A stretch of DNA of 64,000 nt from Yponomeuta sedellus. Taxonomy: Eukaryota; Arthropoda; Insecta; Lepidoptera; Yponomeutidae. The notes under the pieces were generated by a model that made no database searches, was not told the DNA's origin, and was given only the letters and a program-made list of their open reading frames with translations. Of this stretch, positions 11,456 through 21,120 are shown piece by piece (position 1 is the stretch's first letter; every line of letters begins with the position of its first letter). The position numbers and the translations under genes are program-made. The stretch is from the NCBI GenBank assembly GCA_934045075.1, contig OW203722.1:24225379-24289378 (forward strand). Direction: 5' to 3'.

Positions 11456-11590
11456 CGTATTGACTAGTCTTTCCTGTAGGCTAGGCCAACTAAGCTGTCA
11501 GGATGGTATAGGCGCTGGACACGCCTACTCCATCTAAAACGATGTCACAGGCACTGCAGCGTTCGAGTGGTCCCTTCGAACCATTAAACC
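11456..11590 (+). mobile_element. SINE E2 tail
   Basis: TTGACTAGTCTTTCCTGTAG, GCTGTCAGGATGGTATAGG, TCACAGGCACTGCAGCG and GAGTGGTCCCTTCG are the E2 tail in plus orientation. It abuts the minus-strand copy to its left, giving a head-to-head junction. Confidence 0.6.
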
Positions 11591-11825
11591 ATGCTTTAGC
11601 CTATAAACGTCCCACTATAGGGCACAAGCTTTCTCTCACACAGAGAAAGCGCATGGTCTAAGTCACCACACGTACCCACCGCGGATAGGCATTTTCAAGC
11701 GCTAAGTTATTTGAACACCTCAGTAACTCACGTCTCCTTCACCGTGAGCGAGTGGTATTGCTGCTACAACTTCACAAATCTACCTGGCCTAGAAAACAAA
11801 GTCATTGGTTACACGCGTGGCCATA
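11591..11825 (-). mobile_element. SINE E1, head missing
   Basis: The minus strand reads GTAACCAATGACTTTGTTTT, GTAGCAGCAATACCACTCGC, GAAGGAGACG, then a decayed E1 tail ending CCCTATAGTGGGACGTTTAT. Confidence 0.65.
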
Positions 11826-11894
11826 AAAGAACCGGAATACGGTTTTTGCGTGGCCATAAATGAAAAATTTGACAGACGTAGGTATCCCTGTTCT

Positions 11895-12305
11895 TCTATA
11901 ATATAATAATATTGGCCTTTTTGCATCTACTTAATGAGATGATTTATACAGCGTCCAGTGGTATCTTCACTCACACTAAATGGGTGAAGGGACCACTCCG
12001 ACGCTGTAGTGCCTGGGACATGGTTTTATAGATGGTGTAGACTTGCCCACCACCTATACCATCGTGAATGCTTAATCGGCCTACCCCACAGGAAAGACTA
12101 GTCAATACGTGCGGAGCCAACCAAGCCGCGGGTTTCCTCACGATGTTTTCCTTCACCGTTAGCGTGTGGTATTGCGACTACAAATTCGCAAATGTACGTA
12201 ACTTTGAAATTAAACAAAGTCATTGGTACATGCCCGCACTCGGGATCGAACCTGGGGCTCTCGCTTGCCAGTCTATGGTTCTACCCACTGAGCTACCACC
12301 GCTCC
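11895..12305 (-). mobile_element. SINE E2, near full length
   Basis: The minus strand opens with a tRNA-like head (GAGCGGTGGTAGCTCAGTGG; GGTTCGATCCCGAG B box). The body TACCAATGACTTTGTTTAAT and GGTGAAGGAAAACATCGTG follows, then the E2 tail GACTAGTCTTTCCTGTGGGG to GTAGATGCAAAAAGGCCAAT. This copy shows head, body and tail joined, so it defines the family. Confidence 0.75.
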
Positions 12306-12324
12306 TGTTCTTCTATATGCACGC

Positions 12325-12420
12325 GTATAAGCGTATGCCCTGATGGCACAACCTTGCGCTCATTAGGGGAGGGCTATGTCCAGCAGTGGACTAATATAGC
12401 CTGAAGAAGAAGAAGAAGAA
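12325..12420 (+). mobile_element. Retroelement G, 3' end
   Basis: TGATGGCACAACCTTGCGCT, GGGGAGGGCTATGTCCAGCA, GTGGACTAATATAGCCTGA and a (GAA)n tail. Only the last 90 or so bases of the element are present. Confidence 0.7.
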
Positions 12421-13369
12421 GCGCCTTAAATTAAGTGTTTTGTGAATTTGTACTGAAAACGGCTCATTCGCAAAATGCCGGCAGCATGCCTCCTCTGAAT
12501 GGCTAGGCTCATGTGCTGGCAGAGGGTATCCACCTGGGCCTCAATTGTGTAAGTACCATGACAGATACATGATCGGGTCATGTGACGTGTTTTACATCAA
12601 AGGCGTCAATGGCATGAACCGTTGACGTCTAAAAGGTTTGATGTACGCGCGCTCATGCTCATGCAATGATCATTGTACTATATTATAATGCATTAGCAGA
12701 ATTCAGGCCCTGGTATTTGCCTAATTCATCATCGCCGACTAAAATGCAAAACATGCTGCGCAAACACGAAAGTCTACAGCTTTAATCATAATTTACCATC
12801 CCTAGAGGAAATTACTCGGCCCCCGCTCCCGTTCGGTAATTTGGATCCGTGTTAAAATAGTCAAACGGACAATTTATATAGCTCTCAAAAGACACTCAAG
12901 CGCGCTCGTAAAAGGGGCTAGCGAATTTCAACCCGTTTGCAAAATTCGCCGAGCGCCTAATGAAAATCTTATTGAGCGGGCCCTACCCGGTGCAAAACGA
13001 GTGCACAGCAGAGGGGGTAAAGAGAGGCCAGAAATGGCCCGGCTAAGTGTATTAGAGTCGGATCACTGCGCCTGATTCGTCACATCAAAGAAGATCCCGC
13101 TCGGCCGGCGGCAAATCGAATGAATGCATACTGCACAATAAAAGCTGGAGTGGTCTGTGACGCAGCCACGTCCGTGGACTGTGAAGGGATCCGTGACGTA
13201 TTATCAGCAGCACGTCAATATTTACATCTGTGTGCTCCGCCTCGTTACGTTACGATTGACTTTGCAACAAAAATGGACTGCCAATCTACCCAATTATCTT
13301 CAAAGTTGACAGGAGAAGAGTTGTCAGCGCTATGGATAAATTGAGGGATTTTTAGCAAAATATTCGTAA
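12421..13369. other. Single-copy stretch with CpG-containing island
   Basis: From about 12770 to 13340 the sequence is notably richer in G+C and CpG than its neighbours and shares no family repeat with the rest of the window. A 74-codon frame at 13120-13344 has no recognisable motif. It is a candidate conserved noncoding or regulatory block. No promoter elements are clear. Confidence 0.3.
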
Positions 13370-13900
13370 CTAGCTGTGCCCCGCGGTTTATTAGTGATTA
13401 AGATATTTTGGTGTGCTAAGCTAAGGTGTCAGCTAACTCCATTAAGATCATACTATTTTTATTTTTAATGCACTAACCCGTGCTAAGGACAATTTTAAAA
13501 ACCTATTTAGAGAAATTGCTTTTAGCAATAAGGCCGCCAATTGTACTATGTATATTTGCAATTGTTTTGTATTTGTTGTTTTTCCAGTGTACAATAAAGA
13601 ATATTCTTATCTTATCTTAGAGGCCAAAAAACGTAATACAGAGAATAGTGTAAAGAGGTTCGAAATTTTACTGATGCCGGTGAGTCGCCCATTAGCTCAG
13701 TTGGAAAGAGCGCTGGCACGGAAAGCCTGAGGTCGCGGGTTCAAATCCCGGCATGGGTGGATTTTTTGGCCTCTAAATAGGTTTCCATTAAGATCAGAAA
13801 AAAAAACCTTTTTAATCAAATCGCTCCAGCCGTTTAGACGTGAAGAAGTACCAAACATACACACTCACAAACTTTCGCCTTTTTAATATTGGTGTGATGA
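13370..13900 (-). mobile_element. Nonautonomous Helitron, split by retroposon A
   Basis: On the minus strand it starts TCATCACACCAATATT, runs through GGCGAAAGTTTGTGAGTGTG, and ends CCGCGGGGCACAGCTAG followed by T, the Helitron A|TC...CTAG|T pattern. Without the 334-bp insertion and its duplication it would be about 185 bp long. No Rep/helicase coding is present. Confidence 0.65.
13451..13784 (-). mobile_element. Retroposon A with both ends, nested in Helitron
   Basis: It is flanked by CCATTAAGATCA at 13439-13450 and 13785-13796. On the minus strand it starts AACCTATTTAGAGGCC, carries the antisense tRNA-like core, and holds an internal family T tail (GCGGCCTTATTGC; TATTCTTTATTGTACAC). It ends CTTAGCACGGGTTAGTGCA and an A-rich tail. 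Confidence 0.8.
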
Positions 13901-13969
13901 TTATTAAATTTTACAGTTCTATTCTGGGACAAAGTATGTTTGTCATACATGGTTACTAGCTTAATTATA

Positions 13970-14154
13970 TCTATAATATAAAAATGAATCGTTGAATGTG
14001 TTGGTAAGCGCAAATCTGGGGAGCAGCTGAACCGATTTCGCTAATTCTTTTTTTAGAATATTCCTTGAAGTACGAGGATGGTTGTTACGGAGAAAAAAAT
14101 AAAAAAAATAAAGAATCGACTGTTAGGCGGTTCGAAGTTCGCTGGGTCAGCTAG
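13970..14154 (+). mobile_element. Short nonautonomous Helitron
   Basis: It starts TCTATAATATAAAAATGAAT after an A and ends GCTGGGTCAGCTAG before a T. A short GC hairpin (GGCGGTTCGAAGTTCGCT) sits about ten bases before CTAG. The ends match the lepidopteran short Helitron type that I know from the family. Confidence 0.75.
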
Positions 14155-14487
14155 TCTAATATATAAAAATCTTATGTCACAGTGTTTGTTATCAAACTTC
14201 TGCTAATAAAGTGAGGATTGGCTCCCAGTTCCATTTCGGATCCAGTTGTTACTAGCTCAGTCTGTGTCGGCTGAGTGCATTTCGCCCAAGTATAATTTTA
14301 ATTTTTGAAAAGAAACAGTAGTAGAATAAAATATGACTACATTATTTCCGAATAAATATTATGTTTTGTGTACCATTTTTAGAGCGTGCATAAAACCATA
14401 CTTTATAAGCATAGAAATTTAATTCTGTTAATAATAACACAAAAAAAAATACGAAAAAAAATTCTAAAAATAAAAAAAACCTACACT
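14155..14487 (+). other. Possible second Helitron 5' end
   Basis: Immediately after the Helitron above, TCTAATATATAAAAATC again looks like a Helitron 5' terminus, so one may have inserted against the other. No matching 3' CTAG end with a hairpin was found downstream. The remainder is AT-rich. Confidence 0.35.
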
Positions 14488-14760
14488 TTAATTTAGAAAG
14501 AAAGAAAGACATTTATTATAGCAACAAGACACATCACAGAAACAAAAAACCACAAAATTAACACAACATGAGCACAACAGAAATTAACCAAATATACCTA
14601 TAAATAAACGAAACAAAAACACACAAATAGCTTTCGCCTGTGGTGCGTCTAAATTGCCACAAAAGGCAGCTGACTCAGCGTTGTGCTGAGGGACTGAGCC
14701 CTCAGCGCTGATTTTCAGTCAGTGCCCGAGGTAACTGAATGGTCCTACGAGGTGCGTGTC
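14488..14760 (-). repeat. Repeat I (LINE-like 3' region)
   Basis: The minus strand ends AATAAATGTCTTTCTTTC, a poly-A signal plus microsatellite typical of a LINE 3' end. The block AAGACACATCACAGAAACAA and TTCGCCTGTGGTGCGTCT recurs at 39228-39375. Confidence 0.55.
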
Positions 14761-15078
14761 GTGGTGCATTTATAGGATATATGAATAGAATAGATATATA
14801 TAGGATATATGAATAGAATTTCAAAGATTACTTTCATGAGCTGTTCAACTTGTTTAAGGCATGACGGCGGAAAAAACATATTTGAACTTTGTCGTAACGA
14901 GCTGTTTTAATAATGATGAACTTAGTGGATTGTACCACGGGAGTACAATACGTGCTCCAAGTGACATTCGGAATATTTGTGAAGTCATTGCACAAGAAAT
15001 AAAAAGTACAAAAATATTTGTAGGATAAATTTCACCGTCAAAAGATTAGATTACTCGTTTTGTTTCAATAAAAAAATC

Positions 15079-15139
15079 TATAAACTATAAAGGTTCTGAA
15101 AATTGTTTATTGTTTATTCTAGAACCTTTATAGTTTATA
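15079..15139. repeat. Hairpin with 19-bp perfect arms
   Basis: TATAAACTATAAAGGTTCT (15079-15097) and its exact complement (15121-15139) are separated by 23 bases. It is probably the core of a foldback element. Confidence 0.6.
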
Positions 15140-15761
15140 TATAGAGGGAGAACTTTAACTCCTTTGTATTCAAAATTGGAACCTCAATCTTTAATTTGAT
15201 GAGAGTTCTAGGTGCTTAGATAGTCGAGCAGTACATTCTTAAGCACATCAACATTTTAGAATAATTCATTAACTTGATAGATATATAAGTTTTACTAACT
15301 TAAGATTAAGATTTTTACTTCATTTTGAAGGCTCTTTTTCTCTTACCATTTCAAGGTGCTGTTCTAAATAAAATAGCTACTTCACTCTAAGGGCAATTTA
15401 AATTTTCTGTAAGTCGCGCGATGTTTTCTGTAGTCTAAAGTCAAATTAACTTGAATATAGTTCTGGAGCAATTTCACCATAGCAGCCGGCAAAGCGGCGC
15501 TTTAGGAGCTTTTTAACCGTCCAGTGCACTCTCGATTCGGGGAGCGATTGTTTTCGCAACCGTGCACCGCTGGCCCGACTCCCAGTGTGGTACGTGTGAG
15601 GGTTACCGACGAACTTAGAGTTGCTACTCTCTTACTACGAACTGGGGAAATATAACGAGATATAAGCTCCAAAACTTTATAGTAAAACACCGGAAGAAAT
15701 TAAAGTACTGGGTCTAAATATGTTTAGAATAGTATATTTCATTACAACTGCGGAAAGGCTG
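15140..15761. other. Single-copy-looking DNA
   Basis: A slightly GC-richer patch lies around 15480-15660. No gene or family repeat is supported. Confidence 0.3.
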
Positions 15762-16335
15762 TCATTGCAAAGAGTTCCGACAAATGTCTACCCGAGCCGA
15801 GGCGCAGCCGAAGGCGAGGGTTGACAGTCGGAACAAGTTGCAATGACGGTTCCGCACGTGTACTGAACGGCTATTTTTAATACAGTTTCGAAAAAAATAA
15901 GCAATTTAATAAAAAAAAATTATTTGGAAAATGGCACCTACCGAAAAAAAATATGAGCATATTTTCCTCACCCATTCTGGTAGACAAAGGGAATTATGCC
16001 CATACAGCCAGTCTTCAGTAGGATTTTTTGTTGATATGAAAATGAAATTTAATGAAATGAAATGAAACGTAACCTAAATCATTCAAACAAATCATTAAAT
16101 CTGATATTTTAAATTAATAGCTTTAGAAATATACGTATTTACATGAATCATAAAAACTTCTATGATTTTTTTAGTAATAACTTCATGGTTGGTTTTTCTC
16201 TTTAATAGAAGTTATTTTGACAATTGGGAAAGAGAACGCACGAGTGCGGGAAATTTATGTGTAATAGCCCACATCCCGCACGCTATACGTCCCTGCAATA
16301 CGCCACTTTTTGAGCAACTGTATTAAAAAATAACT
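15762..16335. mobile_element. MITE-like element with nested palindromes
   Basis: At 15762-15862 an imperfect palindrome pairs CTGTCATTGCAAAGAGTTCC with GGAACAAGTTGCAATGACGG. From 15869 the sequence GCTATTTTTAATACAGTT has its near-complement ACTGTATTAAAAAATAACTT at 16318-16337, bounding about 470 bp. There is no coding potential. The two palindromes may be one element or two. Confidence 0.45.
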
Positions 16336-16398
16336 TACGAAAGTTATTGATTGAAAAAATAATGAATTAATTATACTTTGTTGCACACGAAACACTGT

Positions 16399-16762
16399 TA
16401 AGGCGCTTAGGGACTAGGGAATCATAACTTGTTTTGTTATACTTTTTTTTTCAAAAAGTAAACATAAGGATTCTTAATATCTGTACTAACTATTTTTAGA
16501 ACATACAGCCGAGAATGTAGTATAAATAAATATCCTAGGACTTTAATCGATTTCCGCTAAAATCGGAGGTTTTTGGCGGAAATCGATTAAAGTCATACAA
16601 TGTTGATCCTAGGTTCTAGACTGTAGCTTCTAAAAATAGTTATCACAGTTGTTAAGATTTCTCATTTAAACTTTACGTTCACTTTTAGATAAAAACGTAT
16701 TATGAAACAAGTTATGATTTTCATTCCATTGGTGGCGTTAGTTAGCGCCCTTAAGCGCCTTA
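16399..16762. mobile_element. MITE family M, copy 2
   Basis: The ends TAAGGCGCTTAGGG and CCCTTAAGCGCCTTA are inverted. A long inner arm (AATCATAACTTGTTT...) and the central CTTTAATCGATTTCCGCTAA hairpin match copy 1 at 2679-3058. TGT lies directly outside both ends, a possible 3-bp target duplication. It is the better preserved copy. Confidence 0.7.
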
Positions 16763-17936
16763 TGTAACACAAATGCTACTTTTATCCCTGGTGTAATCCC
16801 TGGTTTACATGCAATAACGAATATTCTATCTATCAATCTATGATTGTTGTTATAATTTTTTTTATCACTCTACGTTTATTCTCTCTTTTGACATGCATAT
16901 CAATAATAATTTAGGCTCTGTTCATCAATAAAGAACGCAACGTTTCTCTACAGATATATCAAGACCGTAGTACGTGAGTATATGACAAACCCTCGTCTCT
17001 CTCCCAACTAGAATACAAGCATCACTTTATGTAAATGATAATCTTTCATTATAATAGACCGCTTGCGTCCGTTACGGTCGGTTAAAGTTAAAGCCTAGTT
17101 TCCGTACCGAGATTGGCACTTTTTTGAGTGACTAAAAAGTCCGATTCGAGAGCGGCAGGCCCTAATGCGTGTAGGATATATTATATAGGAAGAGCCTTCA
17201 ACTGATTTAACTTCAACGCATAGTGTAAAGACTCCAAGCTTAGTATTAGTTGCAGCTTTAAGATCCCCCGTGAGGAAGCACAGTAAAGTTCAATTCCAGA
17301 GTAGAACCAATAGAATTGGACCAAAGCGGGGCCAGTGCCAAGTTGTTGTCAAACGTGACGGTGTGCTTAGATTTTTAGATTCCGTGATTGCTGTCCGTTC
17401 GCTTATTTAGGTAGCAGTTCACAATTTGCCCGTTCTCTTGGAGACTCAATTTTTGGTCTGTCGCCAAAGTTGTCGCATTGGCATCTTGGCGGCCCATAGC
17501 TTTGTACCGCGACGTAGCAAAGTGTAGCCAATAATGTCTATATTCTCTATAATTTAAACTTTGAGTCCCTAAAGACATCGTGGTAGATAATACTGTATGG
17601 GAGACTTAGGAGAATTTTGAATTAATATGAATTAAAAACATGTAGCTGGACAAATTTTTGTAATGTTATGTTATTCTTGACCGAAAGATAATTGCATAGA
17701 TGTACGTTTGACATAATTACTGACTTTTATTTCTATTATTGTTATTTTCTCTGACATTTCAAATTCTTGTGTTCAAATTATAAATAATACCTACGGCATA
17801 TACATATTGTGTTTTAATTTATCAATTGTCTTATAAAAGGAATTATTTTAGTAAAACCTAAGACAACTATTAAGACGCTCTCTCGTAAGTTATGTATGCC
17901 TACAATGACACACACATTTTGCGTCTAAAACTTTAT
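16763..17936. other. Single-copy-looking DNA
   Basis: There is no repeat shared with other parts of the window and no convincing coding frame. Moderately GC-rich spots lie at 17060-17180 and 17340-17530. Confidence 0.3.
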
Positions 17937-17941
17937 TGACT

Positions 17942-18105
17942 TAAAAACCTATTTAGAGGCTAAAATTCCACCCATGCCGAAGTATTCATCATCATCCACA
18001 CATTGTCTCGTGCGCACAATTTTGTGGCATAGGTGGAATTTTTAGCCTCTAAATAGGTTTTTAAAATTGTCCTTAGCACGGGTTAGTGCATTAAAAATTA
18101 TAATA
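17942..18105 (+). mobile_element. Retroposon A, core deleted, both arms kept
   Basis: The 5' arm (AAAACCTATTTAGAGGC to CCACCCATGCC) and 3' arm (GGCATAGGTGG to CTCTAAATAGGTTTTT) are nearly complementary over about 35 bp. The 3' end is CTTAGCACGGGTTAGTGCA. The tRNA-like core is replaced by 45 bases (GAAGTATTCATCATCATCCA...) that reappear at 19022-19060. TGACTTA on both sides may be the target duplication. Confidence 0.75.
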
Positions 18106-18510
18106 TAATTTTGATGACTTAGTTCTGGAATCACTTGAATTTTTGTCTGAAAAGTTCTCGACTAATTCATTCTGACAGCGACAAAGATGAACCGTGTACG
18201 AACACACACGAAAAACCCAAATAGACGTACGAACAAAGTGTATCTACGTGGTAACGTGTATATTAAAATGTAAATGTTAAATTATGCATATGTGTACATT
18301 ATTATAATACCGTCGCGATAAGGCCAGTGCGGGGCTTATCTTGACTTGTGAGTAGGGTCGCCAAGCTTTGTGTAGCTATGTGGGCCGCCTGACTTTGCGA
18401 CTGAGCTTTTTAACATAGCTAGTCACAATTAGGAAAATACTAATTGGTGTTTGAGGTCTGTGAGATAAATGCGTGTTAAGCTTTGGCTTTTTAGGTTAAT
18501 ATTCTTTTAA
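18106..18510. other. Single-copy-looking DNA
   Basis: No supported gene or repeat. Confidence 0.3.
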
Positions 18511-18768
18511 ATGCACTAACCCGTGCTAAGGACAATTTTTGAAAACCTAATTACTTCAGCCAGATGTCGCTGTCTGTACGTAATACAGAGAAAACGCTAA
18601 AAATAAAAAAATAAAAAAAAAATTGTAAAGAGGTTCGAAATTTCACTGATGCCGGTGAGTCGCCCATTAGCTCAGTTGGAAAGAGCGCTGGCACGGATAG
18701 CCAGAGGTCGCGGGTTCGAATCCCGGCATGGGTGGAATTTTTAGCCTCTAAATAAGTTTTTATGTTTT
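18511..18768 (-). mobile_element. Retroposon A, near full length
   Basis: On the plus strand the tRNA-like segment is nearly intact: GCCCATTAGCTCAGTTGG, CTGGC-ACGGATA-GCCAG anticodon stem-loop, GGTTCGAATCC T-arm and pairing acceptor ends. The retroposon itself runs on the minus strand, from AAAAACTTATTTAGAGGC to CTTAGCACGGGTTAGTGCA. It also holds the region coding-like CAGCGACATCTGGC. The tRNA-like unit lacks the conserved U33. Confidence 0.75.
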
Positions 18769-19017
18769 TCATCGATTTTCTACACAATGTTAAAACTTCA
18801 AATAAAAAAAAGCGGCTTCGGCCCGGATGGTTCTTTTTCGACGAGATGTTTGTTTTAATTTTTGTATGTTTTTTTGATATTCATTGGTTTTCTTTTGATC
18901 AGGGGTACTTAGCCATAGTTTCATGTACATTTTAAACTTAGTCTTACCTAGGTAACTTAGTCTTTCAAAAGTTACGTGATATGAACTATAAAAATATTCA
19001 AAAAAATAATAGTTACT

Positions 19018-19225
19018 TCGAAGTATTCATCATCATCCACACATTGTCTCGTGCGCACGCGGGTCTCTTCCCTTAGGAATATTGGGCAAGGGTCTCTTCC
19101 TGCGTCACAGGAAGGTTAGTCCATACTCCACCACGGCGGCCAAGTCTAGGTGGGCGGAGGATTGTAAGACAGTGGCGAGCCCTACGAAGTTAACAAGCCG
19201 CTCGTAAGGCCTCTGATATGGCTAT
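19018..19225 (-). mobile_element. 5S SINE fragment with chimeric 3' end
   Basis: The body (TCTTACAATCCTCCGCCCAC to GAAGAGACCC) is followed on its 3' side by the 40-base segment also found inside the retroposon A copy at 17980-18020. Head absent. Confidence 0.6.
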
Positions 19226-19489
19226 GGTTCATTATACATTAAATGAGTATCTTTGCTGTCATTTAAAAAAATGAACGCCTCGTCAATATTGAAAGTGAAA
19301 TAAAAGAAAAAATGCTCTATTTTTATAGCCAACACACTGTCACCCTACGTAAAAGCGTTGCCTTTACAGGCTTACGTAAGGCGTCATGGCTCTAGGGGCG
19401 GCGCGAGCGACGAGCGTTTGGCTTTTGCCTATTGTTGATTCCTTGTCAAGCCGCAGTGGCTAAATAAGCGACTTTATCTGGGTCATGGG
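19226..19489. other. Short single-copy stretch
   Basis: GGCTTACGTAAGGCG near 19368 is a small palindrome. Nothing else is seen. Confidence 0.25.
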
Positions 19490-19645
19490 GTTAGATTTTA
19501 CATACATAAAATCACGCCTGTATCCCAGAAGGCTAGGTTCAGACCAGGGTTTGTCACTTGCTATGATCCTGACAGATTTCTTTCGTATGAACATTTATAA
19601 GTCGTGCACGCAAGCAGCTTGGTTTCGGGTCAAAATTGAGGTTTT
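19490..19645 (-). mobile_element. LINE L 3' end, degenerate
   Basis: The minus strand reads ATGTTCATACGAAAGAAATC, TGTCAGGATCATAGCAAGTG, and CTGGGATACAGGCGTGA before TATGTATG. This is the family's coding tail and stop. Confidence 0.6.
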
Positions 19646-19711
19646 AGTTTAATAATTTGAATTGTTAATTTCGGCCCAAGGAGAAAACTGAGTTTGGAAT
19701 TTTATTGACCA

Positions 19712-19760
19712 CTAGCTTTTGCCCGCGACTCCGTCCGCGTGGATTTAGTGTTTGCAAACG
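19712..19760 (-). mobile_element. Helitron 3' terminus
   Basis: The minus strand ends CGGACGGAGTCGCGGGCAAA AGCTAG before T, with the GC stem typical of the terminal Helitron hairpin. The 5' end was not located. Confidence 0.5.
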
Positions 19761-19764
19761 TCGA

Positions 19765-19860
19765 AAAATAAGGTAATTACGTTTTACCTAATAAATAATC
19801 GCGATTTGACCCGTTTAATATATGTATGAATATCGCTAATCATTAAGAAATACTTTTGTA
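19765..19860 (+). repeat. Repeat J fragment
   Basis: AATTACGTTTTACCTAATAA, TCGCGATTTGACCCGTTT and ATCGCTAATCATTAAGAAAT match 50100-50205. Confidence 0.6.
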
Positions 19861-19948
19861 ATAACAGATCGTCGGTCCAGCGAGCTGGTGTATATCCTGC
19901 ACTGCATCTTATAATCTAATCCAATTGTATTTTAGCAGTTTATTACTT

Positions 19949-20038
19949 TTACTATTTTTACTTTTAATGCACTAACCCGTGCTAAGGAACAAATTTAAAA
20001 AAAAATATTTTTTTTAGCCTCTAAATAGGTTTTTAAAT
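19949..20038 (-). mobile_element. Retroposon A, minimal copy
   Basis: Only the two ends remain, joined directly: AAAACCTATTTAGAGGC and CTTAGCACGGGTTAGTGCA plus the A-rich tail. TTTATTACTT at 19939-19948 and 20039-20048 is the target-site duplication. Confidence 0.75.
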
Positions 20039-20048
20039 TTTATTACTT

Positions 20049-20432
20049 CCTTACTCAACAAGAGATTTAAGTTTCGTTGTCTAGAATATAACGGAATTAG
20101 ACGGAGTAAATCTAGAACATTTTCGTGCAAGAAACAACTTATGCACCGCCTTATCATTTGGCCAGCTGCACCGACTATACACAGGGTGTGCAACTTACGC
20201 ACGCCACTCGCAAGCTGCGGGTAGGCACCCTGTATTATGCCTTTAAGCTGGCTCCGGCACTAATTCAGCACAATTCGTGTGGGTATAGTCGGTTCCGTTT
20301 GAAAGCGATAAAAATGTGAATACTAGTTCATTTTCGGATTTTTTTGGGTAAAACAAACAGCAATTTGTCGACTAGTTTGTAGATTTATGTTCAATTAATA
20401 CTAGATTTTAGCTAAAAACGGAAGCAAATGTA
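20049..20432. other. Single-copy-looking DNA
   Basis: A GC-richer patch at 20140-20300 contains two short inverted pieces (GACTATACACAGG and its partner TATAGTCGG near 20285). No gene is supported. Confidence 0.3.
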
Positions 20433-20574
20433 GACAATGTTTCACGTTTCTGAGGTTACCATTAAGTTATACACGTATTAGCATGTACGGGTATGTTTCA
20501 CGTTTCTGTCGACAATGTTTCACGTTTCTGAGGTTACCATAAAGTTATACACGTATTAGCATGTACGGGTATCT
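20433..20574. repeat. 78-bp tandem duplication
   Basis: GACAATGTTTCACGTTTCTG starts at 20433 and again at 20511. The two units match almost base for base through GCATGTACGGGTAT, so the duplication is recent. Confidence 0.85.
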
Positions 20575-20607
20575 ACAATAATTCAAATTAAACCGTTGAT
20601 ATTTTTT

Positions 20608-21107
20608 CAATAAAAAAAAGTATCACGTTGAGTACTAAACAATATTTATATTAATTTTAGTTCGTTAGCTATTGAAGAAGTTAGTATTTATAGAAAGGGC
20701 TTAAAAGGACGAGTCAAATTTAAAAAAGGGAAGCTACGACGACCTCGGTGGCGCAGCGGTTTGGCAAGCTGACTGTAAAACCGAAGATCTCGGGTTCGAT
20801 CCCCGGACGGGTCAAACTAGGAAAAGAACTTTTCTCGTTTGTCTTGGGTCTTGGATGTTATCTATGTATTTATTGTATTAAATCTATCGTCGAGTTAGTA
20901 CCTATAACACAAGTCATTTAGTTGTACTTAGTATAGGGCTAACCAGATCTGTGTAATATGTCCATAAATATTTGTTTGTTGTTTTATTTGTCAAGAAAAA
21001 GTGTCACGTTGCTAAATAATATTTTATATTAACTTTAGTTAGTTAACTATTGAAAAAGTTAGTAGTTATAGAAAGGACTTTAAAGGACGAGTCAAATTTA
21101 TAAAATT
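20608..21107. repeat. Diverged direct repeats of about 115 bp flanking SINE B
   Basis: 20608-20724 and 20990-21107 share ATTTTAGTTCGTTAGCTATT-like, AGTTAGTATTTATAGAAAGG-like and AGGACGAGTCAAATTT blocks in the same order. The SINE at 20738-20985 sits between them. They are too long and too diverged for a target-site duplication. Confidence 0.7.
20738..20985 (+). mobile_element. SINE B, near full length
   Basis: The tRNA-like head GGTGGCGCAGCGGTTTGGCA, GCTGACTGTAAAACCGAAG and GGGTTCGATCCCCGG has clear A and B boxes. The tail AAATCTATCGTCGAGTTAGT, GTCATTTAGTTGTACTTAG and ATCTGTGTAATATGTCC follows. The head looks closest to a tRNA with GTA at the anticodon position. Confidence 0.8.
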
Positions 21108-21120
21108 TTAGTATGTTTAC

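Noticed and set aside
13250..13280. 18-base match GACTTTGCAACAAAAATG shared with about 61226-61243
   Set aside because: Flanks do not match and no element boundary is visible. Treated as chance or a very short remnant.
17980..18020. Possible CRISPR-like or regulatory direct repeat shared with 19022-19060
   Set aside because: The shared segment lies within two SINE fragments in a eukaryotic genome. There is no array.
18660..18736. Functional tRNA gene with GGA at the anticodon position
   Set aside because: The cloverleaf is near intact, but U33 is replaced by C and the unit sits inside a dispersed retroposon with target duplications elsewhere.
18551..18787. Peptides reading THAGIRTRDLWLSVPALFPTE here, and similar at 60130-60327
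   Set aside because: They are translations of the tRNA-like core of retroposon A, a common annotation artefact, not proteins.
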